From positions 1 to 13,142 of the forward strand of contig CADCQU010000003.1 in NCBI GenBank assembly GCA_902803635.1: DNA of 13,142 bases. Direction: 5' to 3'. Numbering within the stretch: position 1 is the first letter of the stretch; each line of letters begins with the position of its first letter. This document shows positions 1 to 6,017 of the stretch, piece by piece. The notes under the pieces are model-generated. The model made no database searches, was not told the DNA's origin, and worked only from the letters and a program-made list of their open reading frames with translations. The DNA is from an uncultured Lachnospiraceae bacterium (lineage in GTDB: Bacteria > Bacillota > Clostridia > Lachnospirales > Lachnospiraceae). The translations under genes were made by a program, and so were the position numbers.

Positions 1-132
1 ATTCACGAGCAAATGCTCATTGCACCCCGGACCGTGCAGGTTCCAGAACGCACGCAGGGTCATAAGTTCCGTATTATAGTAGTCTTCTTTTGTTTCTTTT
101 CTAATAATTACCCGATTCGTAATCGTATTCAA
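1..132 (-). CDS. GNAT family N-acetyltransferase, N-terminal 44 residues (partial)
   Basis: Reading leftwards from a TTG start at 132, the frame stays open to the window edge and begins LNTITNRVIIRKETKEDYYN, followed by TELMTLRAFWNLHGPGCNEH. The beta-strand VIIRKET, the ED-Y-T-E helix and the RAFWN..PGCNEHLLV block are typical of the start of a GNAT acetyltransferase subfamily common in Firmicutes, which moves an acetyl group from acetyl-CoA to an amine; the substrate cannot be told. The start is forced: an in-frame TGA lies two codons upstream, and AAAGGAGAC sits 8 nt before the TTG. The next ATG would cut into the conserved fold. The acetyl-CoA binding motif lies outside the window. Family assignment is from recognition of these residues only; a full sequence would settle it. 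Confidence 0.75.
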   Translation of the reverse strand, partial: MNTITNRVIIRKETKEDYYNTELMTLRAFWNLHGPGCNEHLLVN

Positions 133-187
133 TTTTCAGTCTCCTTTTAAATTCCGCATGATCCGTTCGCTTTTTTACCTTGATAGT

Positions 188-417
188 ATGGAGACCGTTT
201 ATAACGGAAAACCGCCCAAAAAGGGTAAATCTCCATGCGCTGGCGTGCACCACCACGGGGTATTATTTCGTGTACGCGCATGTCGAAATCCCTGAACTTA
301 ATCGCCCTTCGGGCGATGTGGAATAATAGGGATAGGGTAGAGGGAGGCGATAGCCGAACCTCTACCCCTCTCGCGAGCCGCGTGCTGCCGAAGGCAGCAA
401 AATTCCTTTCGCGGCTC
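188..417. other. Dense run of inverted repeats, possible structured RNA
   Basis: No gene is visible in 133-430, but the stretch is packed with perfect inverted repeats. ATGGAGA (188-194) pairs with TCTCCAT (230-236) and encloses two hairpins, CCGTT/AACGG (195-207) and CCC/GGG (215-225), giving a three-way junction. TATTATT (261-267) pairs with AATAATA (322-328) around ATTTCG/CGAAAT (265-289) and ATCGCCC/GGGCGAT (301-317). GGTAGAGG (336-343) pairs with CCTCTACC (359-366) around GGC-GATA-GCC. GAGCCGCG (375-382) pairs with CGCGGCTC (410-417) around TGCTGCC/GGCAGCA (383-399). On the minus strand this would be the 5' region of the acetyltransferase gene, after the terminator at 428-457. I could not match it to a known riboswitch or ribozyme. 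The strand is not certain. Confidence 0.5.
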
Positions 418-427
418 TGTGAAACGT

Positions 428-457
428 AAAAAAGACCGTGACAAATAAGCCACGGTC
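428..457 (-). terminator. Rho-independent terminator
   Basis: Read on the minus strand, GACCGTG, a 10-nt loop and CACGGTC form a perfect 7-bp stem followed directly by TTTTTT. It lies about 30 nt after the stop codon of the small peptide gene at 489-557. On the plus strand the hairpin is followed by AAAAACC, so it works only leftwards. It could also be an attenuator ahead of the structured region and the acetyltransferase gene. Confidence 0.75.
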
Positions 458-488
458 AAAAACCCATAATCATTTATCCCTATATGTA

Positions 489-554
489 TTAAAGGGCAGA
501 AACCGAGGTCATCCTACTATTTGCAGTTACAATCTCATTTTTTACAACACGCAT
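489..554 (-). CDS. Small peptide, 21 residues, own transcription unit
   Basis: An open frame reads MRVVKNEIVTANSR and then MTSVSAL before TAA. GAGGG lies 7 nt before this ATG; a second ATG directly upstream (557) would add one Met with only 4 nt spacing. The frame has an unusually complete set of signals around it: a promoter (TTGACT, 17 nt, TATTTT) ending about 40 nt upstream, and a strong terminator about 30 nt downstream, giving a transcript near 160 nt. The peptide has a basic N-terminal half and a Ser/Thr-rich C-terminal end, with no Cys and no signal peptide. I do not recognise it. It could be a leader peptide controlling the downstream acetyltransferase through the terminator, a signalling or modified peptide, or a chance frame inside a small RNA. 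Confidence 0.45.
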   Translation of the reverse strand: MRVVKNEIVTANSRMTSVSAL

Positions 555-597
555 CATGATTCCCTCGCTTTCCTTTAGATTTTCAAAGCTATGATAA

Positions 598-626
598 AAA
601 ATATCACAGGAAGACTATTAAGTCAA
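598..626 (-). promoter_or_regulatory. Promoter for the small peptide unit
   Basis: Minus strand: -35 TTGACT at 626-621, 17-nt spacer, -10 TATTTT at 603-598. The -35 matches the sigma-A consensus at five of six positions and the -10 at four of six. Transcription would start near 590, about 35 nt before the small peptide start. It lies downstream of guaA on the same strand, so the peptide gene need not depend on guaA. Confidence 0.6.
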
Positions 627-680
627 TGCCTTTTCGATTTTTCTCAGTTTGTCGGAATCATTAAATTGGAAAGAGACAGA

Positions 681-724
681 GAACCGTCCCCTGTCTCCTA
701 AAGAACCGTTCCCTGTCTCCTAAA
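681..724. repeat. Two tandem 22-bp repeats after guaA
   Basis: GAACCGTCCCCTGTCTCCTA plus AA is followed at once by the same 22 bases with one change (CCGTTCCC). The first copy also pairs back: GAGACAG (673-679) with CTGTCTC (691-697). The elements begin about 10 nt after the guaA stop, so on the minus strand the hairpin may end or stabilise the guaA messenger. Similar GACAGGGGACGGTTCT words are scattered as intergenic repeats in many anaerobic Firmicutes (recalled, not checked). Confidence 0.7.
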
Positions 725-733
725 TTTAGATTT

Positions 734-1717
734 TTATTCCCACTCAATCGTTCCCGAGGGCTTCGGGGTGAGGTCGAAGAGGACGCGGTTGACGCCAGGC
801 ACCTCGGTGGTGATGCGCTTCACCAAATGCTCCAGCAGTTCATACGGAATGCGCTCAACGCTCGCCTCGATGGCATCGCGGGTGTTGATCGCACGAATCA
901 CGACCGGCCACTCAAATGTCCGCTTCCCGTCGCGGATGCCGGTGGATTTGTAATCCGGCACGATCGTGAAATACTGCCACACCTTGCCGGCGAGACCATT
1001 TGCCGCAAATTCCTCGCGGAGGATGGCGTCAGACTCGCGGACGGCCGCAAGACGCTCGCGCGTAATCGCACCCGTGCAGCGGACGCCAAGGCCTGGGCCT
1101 GGGAACGGCTGACGGTCAACCATCGTGGAGGGAAGGCCGAGTGCACGGCCCACGACGCGGACCTCGTCCTTGTAGAGGAGCTTCACCGGCTCGACCAGCT
1201 CGAAATTGAGCTCCTCGGGCAGCCCGCCGACGTTGTGGTGAGCCTTGATGCCTTTCTCGCTCTCCAGGATGTCCGGATAGATCGTGCCCTGGCCAAGGAA
1301 CTCGATGCCTTCAAGCTTCTTCGCCTCCTCGGCAAAGACCTTGATGAACTCCTCACCGATGATGTGGCGCTTGGTCTCCGGATCGTCCACGCCGGCCAGA
1401 AGGTCGAGGAAGCGGTCCGTCGCGTCGACGTAGATCAGGTTCGCGTGCATCTGGTTCTTGAAGACCTCGATGACCTGCTCCGGCTCGCCCTTGCGGAGGA
1501 GCCCATGGTTTACGTGTACGCATACAAGGTTATTTCCGATTGCACGAATCAAGAGTGCTGCAACCACCGACGAATCCACACCGCCGGAGAGCGCAAGAAG
1601 CACCTTCTTATCGCCCACCTGCTCCCGGATTTCCTTGACCTGCTCCTCAATAAATGCCTCCGCCAGCTCGGGCGTGGTAATGCGGATCATCTCCGCCGGC
1701 CGTACATTCCCGGTCAT
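734..1717 (-). CDS. guaA: GMP synthase, ATP pyrophosphatase and dimerisation domains only
   Basis: This protein of 327 residues makes GMP from XMP, ATP and ammonia, the last step of guanine nucleotide synthesis. The PP-loop SGGVDSS (44-50) binds ATP. Further hallmarks are QGTIYPDILES (143-153), HHNVGGLP (160-167), RQPFPGPGLGVR (202-213) and the C-terminal end KPSGTIEWE. It corresponds to the C-terminal 60% of the usual 510-525 residue bacterial enzyme; the N-terminal class I glutamine amidotransferase domain is absent, and the frame begins with only about 35 residues before the PP-loop. AGGAGGT lies 5 nt before the ATG, so the short start is genuine. No amidotransferase gene is nearby. It may pair with a separate amidotransferase subunit, as in many archaea, or use free ammonia. 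A promoter lies 150 nt upstream. Confidence 0.95.
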   Translation of the reverse strand: MTGNVRPAEMIRITTPELAEAFIEEQVKEIREQVGDKKVLLALSGGVDSSVVAALLIRAIGNNLVCVHVNHGLLRKGEPEQVIEVFKNQMHANLIYVDATDRFLDLLAGVDDPETKRHIIGEEFIKVFAEEAKKLEGIEFLGQGTIYPDILESEKGIKAHHNVGGLPEELNFELVEPVKLLYKDEVRVVGRALGLPSTMVDRQPFPGPGLGVRCTGAITRERLAAVRESDAILREEFAANGLAGKVWQYFTIVPDYKSTGIRDGKRTFEWPVVIRAINTRDAIEASVERIPYELLEHLVKRITTEVPGVNRVLFDLTPKPSGTIEWE

Positions 1718-1867
1718 AGACTACCTCCTTCTTTTTTCCTGTAGATGGATTTGGCAAATGCCTCTCCCCGCGGCTGCATCCTCTTGCTTTCTAAATCGGC
1801 AAATGCCCGCACCGCTGAATCGGTACCCGCCCCTTTCCGCAGGTTGTTTTTTTATGTTCAGGGTTCT

Positions 1868-1896
1868 ATCTTATCACAGCCCCTGCATTTTCGTAA
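1868..1896 (-). promoter_or_regulatory. Probable guaA promoter
   Basis: Minus strand: TTACGA (1896-1891), 17-nt spacer, TAAGAT (1873-1868). This gives a leader of about 145 nt before guaA. The leader carries two exact GGCAAATGCC words (1753-1762 and 1798-1807). I looked for a purine riboswitch and saw none. Confidence 0.45.
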
Positions 1897-2027
1897 CCCG
1901 TGAATATTTGCCAAAATATCAGCCTCAACCCCGCCATATTTTCACTAAAATGCATTTGCGAAGCCCCTGTTCGGATTATCACTGCCTTTTTCGCTCTCCC
2001 AGTTACAGTTCAGGCGGCTCCGCTTAA

Positions 2028-2216
2028 ATGGGATTTGAGCTTAGCTTTCATTCAGGAAACCCCTGCAGATTAAGCTCAGAATGCCTTTTTCATGGATTTG
2101 AGCTTAACTTTCATTCAGGAAGCTCCTGCAGATTAAGCTCAGAATGCCTTTTTCATGGATTTGAGCTTAACTTTCATTCAGAAATCCCCTGTAAGTTAAG
2201 CTGCAAGCACGTTTTC
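2028..2216. repeat. Three tandem 63-bp hairpin repeats
   Basis: Units run 2028-2090, 2091-2153 and 2154-2216; a more degenerate relative (TTCAGGCGGCTCCGCTTAA) precedes them around 2009-2027. Each unit folds: GAGCTTAA pairs with TTAAGCTC (2100-2107 with 2133-2140 in unit 2), with an inner hairpin CAGGA-AGC-TCCTG. Unit 1 has the inner stem CAGG/CCTG, and unit 3 keeps the outer stem nearly intact. Every unit ends in a T-rich GCCTTTTTC-like tail. The period is a multiple of three, so a 65-codon frame (2028-2225) also runs through with a repeated 21-residue unit, but its ribosome site is weak. I take it as a non-coding hairpin array between the divergent guaA and the gene at 2362. Confidence 0.8.
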
Positions 2217-2232
2217 CGTTTATAGCAAAGAG

Positions 2233-2262
2233 CGGAGGGATTACATGAACTGTAACCCCCCG
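2233..2262. other. Isolated hairpin
   Basis: TTACA (2241-2245) pairs with TGTAA (2251-2255), continuing after one mismatch with GGG/CCC (2237-2239 with 2257-2259). No T-tract follows on either strand, so it is not a clear terminator. It lies between the tandem repeats and the promoter at 2297. Confidence 0.4.
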
Positions 2263-2296
2263 CAATCCGAAATCACAGAATCCTCCTGACTCCGCC

Positions 2297-2325
2297 TTGC
2301 ATTTGCCGCCGTCTTACTATATTAT
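2297..2325 (+). promoter_or_regulatory. Promoter for the gene at 2362
   Basis: TTGCAT (2297-2302), 17-nt spacer, TATTAT (2320-2325), inside an AT-rich run TATATTATATATA. Transcription would begin near 2332, about 30 nt before the start codon. The -35 overlaps a GCATTTGCC word (2299-2307). Confidence 0.6.
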
Positions 2326-2361
2326 ATATAGAAGAAACTCAGAAAGGACGGCCCTGCCAGT

Positions 2362-3426
2362 ATGAAAAAAGCACTAAAGATCTTGCTCTGGACACTTCTT
2401 GTTCTTGTTGTCGCCTTCGGCGGCTTCCTCCTCTTCGCCACCATCACCGAATACCGCCCCAGCGACCGCGAAAACCTCCCCATCGATGGCAAGGCCGCGC
2501 TTTCCCTGGTGGATAGCTCCAAGGACGAGCCCCTCTCGCTCCTTAGCTGGAATATCGGCTTCGGTGCCCTCGGCGACAATGCCGACTTCTTCATGGACGG
2601 TGGCAAAGCCGTGCAGCCCTCCGACAAGGACCGAGTCCAGCAAAACATCCAGGACATGATCGCTGTCCTCAAAGAAAAGAAGTCCGACTTCATTTTCCTC
2701 CAGGAAGTCGACGTCAATTCGACACGTACCTACCACATCGACGAGACCCAGAACTTCCGCGAGGCATTTGCAGACTATGCAAATGCATTTGCCTACAATT
2801 TAAAAACTGAATTCATTCCTTACCCTCTGCCTCCCATCGGCAAGGTCGGCTCCGGCCTCCTCACGCTCTCGAAATTTGCGCTTACAAATGCCGAGCGCAC
2901 GCAGCTTCCGGTCCCGTTTACGTGGCCGACCAGCATGTTCAACCTGAAGCGCTGCCTTCTGACGACCCGCATCCCCGTCGGCGACAAGGAACTCGTGCTC
3001 ATCAACCTCCACCTCGAAGCCTACGACGACGGCGAGGGCAAGATTGCGCAGACAAATATGCTCCGCGAGATCATGGAGGAGGAGCTTGCAAAGGGGAATT
3101 ACGTCATCGCCGGCGGCGACTTCAACCAGACATTTTCAAATGCTGATACCGGCAAATTCCCAACCAAGGACAACGGCTGGCTGCCGGGCATCATCTATAC
3201 GAGCGATTTTTCCGACAACTGGACCTTCCTCATGGACAGCAAGACCCCGAGCTGCCGCTCGCTCAGCCGCACCTACGCGGACGCGGACAAGGACAACTTC
3301 CAATACTACGTCATCGATGGCCTCATCATCTCCAACAACATAAACGTCGAAAGCTTCGAAGTCCTCCAGAAAGACTTCAAAGCCTCCGACCACAACCCCG
3401 TCTACCTGACATTTACCTTAAAATAA
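2362..3426 (+). CDS. Membrane-anchored endonuclease/exonuclease/phosphatase family protein
   Basis: This protein of 354 residues opens with KK and a hydrophobic helix (about residues 6-27), which should anchor it in the membrane with the catalytic part outside. The rest is the EEP (DNase I/exonuclease III-like) fold: LLSWNIGFG with N64, FIFLQEVD with metal-binding E115, INLHLEA with H217, GGDFNQ with D253 and N255, and the terminal ASDHNPVYLTF with D343 and H344. All catalytic residues of the family are present, so it should be an active metal-dependent phosphodiesterase or phosphatase; whether it acts on nucleic acid, a phospholipid or a sugar phosphate cannot be told. AAGGA lies 13 nt before the ATG, rather far. 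Residues 134-146 are encoded by a cluster of three GCAAATGC words with atypical Ala and Phe codons. Confidence 0.85.
   Translation: MKKALKILLWTLLVLVVAFGGFLLFATITEYRPSDRENLPIDGKAALSLVDSSKDEPLSLLSWNIGFGALGDNADFFMDGGKAVQPSDKDRVQQNIQDMIAVLKEKKSDFIFLQEVDVNSTRTYHIDETQNFREAFADYANAFAYNLKTEFIPYPLPPIGKVGSGLLTLSKFALTNAERTQLPVPFTWPTSMFNLKRCLLTTRIPVGDKELVLINLHLEAYDDGEGKIAQTNMLREIMEEELAKGNYVIAGGDFNQTFSNADTGKFPTKDNGWLPGIIYTSDFSDNWTFLMDSKTPSCRSLSRTYADADKDNFQYYVIDGLIISNNINVESFEVLQKDFKASDHNPVYLTFTLK
2763..2793. repeat. Cluster of three GCAAATGC words
   Basis: Within 31 bp the word occurs as GGCATTTGC (2763-2771), GCAAATGC (2779-2786) and GCATTTGCC (2785-2793), the last two overlapping. The encoded stretch is EAFADYANAFAY. 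Ala is written GCA and Phe TTT here, while the gene otherwise favours GCC and TTC. This is the densest site of a word repeated across the whole window. Confidence 0.7.
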
Positions 3427-3508
3427 TGCATAGGATACGAACAAAATCTATGCACGTAGCAAAGAACGTCTCCACTTACCTTATTGCTATTTTTAGGAGA
3501 TAACAAAC

Positions 3509-4090
3509 ATGGAAATCTGGATTACGCGCCACGGCCAAACCAATTTGAACCGCGCCCGCCTCATGCAGGGCCGTACCGACGAACCCCTGAACGAGACCGG
3601 CCTTTCCCAGGCGGCAAATGCCCGCGCCCGCATCGGGGACATCCACTTTGACGCGGTCTACGCGAGCCCCCTCTCGCGGGCCATCCGCACCGGCGCCATC
3701 GTCGGCGGCGTCTCCCCCGAGGACATCATCATCGACGAACGCCTCATCGAGACCGACTTCGGCCGCTACGAGAAGAAGAAGTATTGGCAAATGGGTCCGG
3801 CGATGACCCTTTACTGGGCCGCCCCGGAAGTTTTTCCCGCGCCCAAAACCGTCGAGAGCATCGCCTCCATGACGGCCCGCGCCTCCTCCTTCCTCCGCGA
3901 GCTCGAACAAATGCCCTACGAGAGGGTTCTCGTCTCCTGCCACGGCGGCATCCTTCGCGCCCTCACCGGTTACCTCACCGACAAAAAGAACGGCATCGTC
4001 TGGCGCCCCAAGCCCAAAAACTGCGAAATCCGCATTTTTGAAGCAAAAAATGGCTCCCACAAGCTTGTGAGAACCATTCTTCCTGAATAA
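3509..4090 (+). CDS. Histidine phosphatase family protein (phosphoglycerate mutase-like)
   Basis: This cytoplasmic enzyme of 193 residues carries the complete histidine phosphatase site: the RHG box at 7-9 with nucleophile H8, R15 in the NLNRARLMQG segment, SPLSRA with R57, acid E81 in LIETDFG, and the second histidine H145 in SCHGG. It hydrolyses a phosphate ester through a phospho-histidine; relatives include CobC/alpha-ribazole phosphatase and broad sugar phosphatases, and the substrate here is not evident. AGGAG lies 9 nt before the ATG. It follows the EEP gene after 82 nt. That gap holds an inverted repeat TGCATAG/CTATGCA (3427-3454) and a weak TAGCAA/TTGCTA hairpin with TTTTT, so read-through from the upstream gene may be reduced but is plausible. 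Confidence 0.88.
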   Translation: MEIWITRHGQTNLNRARLMQGRTDEPLNETGLSQAANARARIGDIHFDAVYASPLSRAIRTGAIVGGVSPEDIIIDERLIETDFGRYEKKKYWQMGPAMTLYWAAPEVFPAPKTVESIASMTARASSFLRELEQMPYERVLVSCHGGILRALTGYLTDKKNGIVWRPKPKNCEIRIFEAKNGSHKLVRTILPE

Positions 4091-4136
4091 ACCACCATTT
4101 GCCTCCTCCTAAGGGTGGAGACAATTTGTAGGCGAA

Positions 4137-4210
4137 CATATGACCGCATCTCCTCTTGCCTCCCCCTCAGGGGGAGGTGGCACGGCGAAGCCGTGACGGA
4201 GAGGGGTCGC
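4137..4210. repeat. Intergenic inverted-repeat element, half copy
   Basis: It contains CCTCCCCCTCAGGGGGAGG (4159-4177), a near-perfect palindrome, then CACGGC-GAA-GCCGTG (4181-4195) and ends GACGGAGAGGGG. The same half is found at 6091-6183 and, truncated, at 4313-4362. It sits between the convergent genes at 3509-4090 and 4379-5119, where strong hairpins could stop transcription from both sides. Confidence 0.8.
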
Positions 4211-4238
4211 CGCTCACGCAGTAAAGACATCCTCCTCT

Positions 4239-4368
4239 CATTCCGTAGCCACTAAAGGTCTGCCCCCTCTCAGTCGGCTTCGCCGACAGCTCCCCCTTAG
4301 GGGGAGCCAAGTAATAAGCGAACATATAACCACCACTCCTCTTGCCTCCCCCTCAGGGGAGGTAAGTT
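4239..4368. repeat. Composite inverted-repeat element, truncated copy
   Basis: The left half has GTCGGCTTCGCCGAC (4273-4287) and GCTCCCCCTTAGGGGGAGC (4289-4307). A linker with AAGCGAACATATAACC leads to a shortened right half with CCTCCCCCTCAGGGGAGG near 4345-4362 that stops before the second hairpin. The left half is roughly the reverse complement of the right half, so the whole unit is a pair of facing REP-like elements. The full version is at 6018-6185. Confidence 0.8.
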
Positions 4369-4378
4369 GTATTTCCTC

Positions 4379-5119
4379 TTACTCCTCCGGAAAATAATAC
4401 GTAAACGCCTTGCCACCCTCCCCGGCCACAATCTTGTCGAGGCAGAGGCAGCAGAGTCCTCCCGGATAACCATGGGAAAGGCCCGCGCACCCAAGGTCTA
4501 TGTTGATAATGAGGTGCTCCGCATCGATATACGCCTCCGCGCCCGTCCATCTCCGGAAAATATTCTGCACCGGCACATGACCGATAACGTGCACACGCCC
4601 GTCCTCGGCATACTTGCTCTCCGGCACATACTCAAACGTCCGCCAGGGGGAATTCCAAACCACGTGGCGGGCTACCTCATAATCCACATCCCGGAAAAAA
4701 ACGCTTCCCTTCTCCTCCAGAAAATCCGAATGGCTGAGAAGAAAATGCATATCCCCTACCGTGAGGTCAATCTGTAGGTACATATTTTCAATAAAGTCCA
4801 GCACCTTCTTCTGCTCCCCCATCGGAAGCCGGCGGAACTCCCGCTTCGTCTTGTTGCCGCCATTTGACCCGTGAAGCCAATAGCTTTCCTCCCATGCAAC
4901 ACGGTACTCCGTATACATCATGAGTTCATGGTTTCCCATAATGCAGAACACGTTCGGGCGGGCCATGATGTCCTGCAGCATCGGAATGCTCTCCGGCCCC
5001 CGGTCAATGATATCGCCCAGAACGAACAGCGTATCCTCCATCGAAAAGTGGATATCCTCCAGCATTTTCTTAAACAGTCCATACTGTCCATGCATATCGC
5101 TGCAAACATACTTCGCCAT
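4379..5119 (-). CDS. PPP-type metallophosphoesterase (serine/threonine phosphatase or Ap4A hydrolase-like)
   Basis: This protein of 246 residues has the four metal-binding blocks of the calcineurin-like PPP branch: SDMHGQ (D8, H10), GDIIDRG (35-41, with D36 and D39), GNHE (62-65) and H130 in LLSHSDF, followed by GHVPV (H181) and the IIDLG-like IINIDLGC near 205-211. The GDxxDRG plus GNHE arrangement groups it with bacterial PrpA/PrpB-type protein phosphatases and symmetrical Ap4A hydrolases; which substrate it uses cannot be decided. A run of G (AAAGGGGGTGC) lies 6 nt before ATG 5119; the GTG directly upstream (5122) is an alternative that adds one residue. It is convergent with the histidine phosphatase gene and lies about 190 bp after the regulator gene. 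Confidence 0.85.
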   Translation of the reverse strand: MAKYVCSDMHGQYGLFKKMLEDIHFSMEDTLFVLGDIIDRGPESIPMLQDIMARPNVFCIMGNHELMMYTEYRVAWEESYWLHGSNGGNKTKREFRRLPMGEQKKVLDFIENMYLQIDLTVGDMHFLLSHSDFLEEKGSVFFRDVDYEVARHVVWNSPWRTFEYVPESKYAEDGRVHVIGHVPVQNIFRRWTGAEAYIDAEHLIINIDLGCAGLSHGYPGGLCCLCLDKIVAGEGGKAFTYYFPEE

Positions 5120-5228
5120 CACGCACCCCCTTTCAATCCCCTGCAGCTCATTTCCTAAAGCACTCTTCTCTAAGGTGTTACAATTAGGTGTCCCAAAAAT
5201 CCGACTGCTTTTTCTTGTGAAAGGCTTG

Positions 5229-5297
5229 TCATTCTGAGCGAAGCGAAGAATCCCGTAAGTACTTTCGCAAAATTGACGGAATTTTTCGTTGCTTCGC
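5229..5297. repeat. GTCATTCTGAGCGAAGCG element with distant inverted arm
   Basis: TCATTCTGAGCGAAGCGAAG (5230-5249) is a word seen between genes in many unrelated bacteria (recalled). GCGAAGC (5238-5244) pairs with GCTTCGC (5291-5297) about 46 nt away, and the neighbouring bases extend the match imperfectly. It lies just after the stop of the XRE-type gene on the minus strand. No clear T-tract is seen, so a terminator role is unproven. Confidence 0.45.
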
Positions 5298-5311
5298 CCC
5301 TATCCTCTTCC

Positions 5312-5854
5312 TCACGCATCCCCCAAATGAATCACGCCATCCTCGGGAAGCCTGGGTTCTTTCTCGGCCACATTGGCATGGGCACTCTCCTCGTTCGCCT
5401 CCCCGTCCGGCATCTCCTTTGTGCCTATCCCGCTGAGGGCATTTGACAGGATGCTGCTGAAAATATTGTCGGCCGTCGTGGTGTTGCCCTTCAGTACATC
5501 CGTCGCCGCTTTCCGAGTCTTCGAATCCGCGGCCCGGTAGAGCTCCACAAGCTTCCGCTCCGTCGCGGTCACCTGCATCGACGACTTCGCGGCCGAGGAC
5601 GACGCGGAGGACGAACTTGATGTCGTCGGTTTCTTCCCCCCATCCAGCTTCGCCGCGTCAAGGAGCGACTTCTGCGTCACCCCCGTCGCCTTCGCAATCA
5701 GCTTCAACTCTTCATTTGTCAAATCCTTTTTCGCACGTTCCGCAAGGCTGATGTCCGAAGCCGTGACGCCCTTCACCTTCCGCGCCAGCTGCTCCTGCGT
5801 AAGCCCCGCATTCGTCCGCGCCTCCTTAATCAGTGTTCCAACCCTCTTGCCCAT
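5312..5854 (-). CDS. XRE-family helix-turn-helix regulator with Ser-rich linker
   Basis: This protein of 180 residues starts MGKRVGTLIKEARTNAGLTQ; residues 4-66 form a Cro/C1-type helix-turn-helix (LTQEQLARKVKG, then TASDISLAER as the recognition helix region). A low-complexity linker rich in Ser (about 77-92) leads to a second helical segment (98-123, ERKLVELYRAADSKTRKAAT) and an acidic tail. It should be a cytoplasmic DNA-binding protein; the C-terminal part has no recognisable ligand domain. I chose ATG 5854 because TAGGAGGT stands 5 nt before it; the longer frame from 5905 adds 17 residues with no family likeness and no ribosome site. A promoter lies about 105 nt upstream. Target genes are unknown; the gene may control itself. 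Confidence 0.85.
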   Translation of the reverse strand: MGKRVGTLIKEARTNAGLTQEQLARKVKGVTASDISLAERAKKDLTNEELKLIAKATGVTQKSLLDAAKLDGGKKPTTSSSSSASSSAAKSSMQVTATERKLVELYRAADSKTRKAATDVLKGNTTTADNIFSSILSNALSGIGTKEMPDGEANEESAHANVAEKEPRLPEDGVIHLGDA

Positions 5855-5961
5855 CCGCCACCTCCTACCATGAAAGCGATTTCCGCAATGCTTTTCTTCC
5901 TGCAAATGCCATTCTAAGTGGCTCGCTAAAGAAAGCTGCTAATCTATCTTCGATAACTTCC

Positions 5962-5991
5962 ATTATACGCCTTCAAAAGCACAAATGACAA
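5962..5991 (-). promoter_or_regulatory. Promoter of the XRE-type regulator gene
   Basis: Minus strand: TTGTCA (5991-5986), 18-nt spacer, TATAAT (5967-5962). The -10 is perfect and the -35 has one mismatch. Transcription would start near 5955, leaving a leader of about 100 nt that carries a GGCATTTGCA word (5901-5910). Confidence 0.75.
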
Positions 5992-6017
5992 GCTTCCCAC
6001 AACGTATTTCGCCCTCC

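Noticed and set aside
240..265. T-box antiterminator-like GGTGGTGCACGC on the minus strand
   Set aside because: It does not match the AGGGTGGnACCGCG core, and no specifier stem or following terminator is seen.
375..417. Resemblance to group II intron domain V (GAGCCG...GAA...CGGCTC)
   Set aside because: The 3' strand has a 10-nt bulge and the catalytic triad and two-base bulge arrangement are wrong; no reverse transcriptase or exon boundary motif is near.
827..1744. 305-codon open frame on the plus strand opposite guaA
   Set aside because: It is the shadow of the well-supported guaA on the other strand in high-GC DNA; the product resembles no family and has no ribosome site I could accept.
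1718..1860. Purine riboswitch in the guaA leader
   Set aside because: The conserved junction and loop sequences of that class are not present; only short GC stems are seen.
2028..2225. 65-residue repeated protein MGFELSFHSG...
   Set aside because: Weak ribosome site and no promoter of its own; the repeat hairpins explain the DNA. Kept as a repeat and as a finding, not as a gene.
5855..5905. Upstream ATG (5905) for the XRE-type regulator
   Set aside because: No ribosome site precedes it, while TAGGAGGT stands 5 nt before ATG 5854, where the family N-terminus begins.
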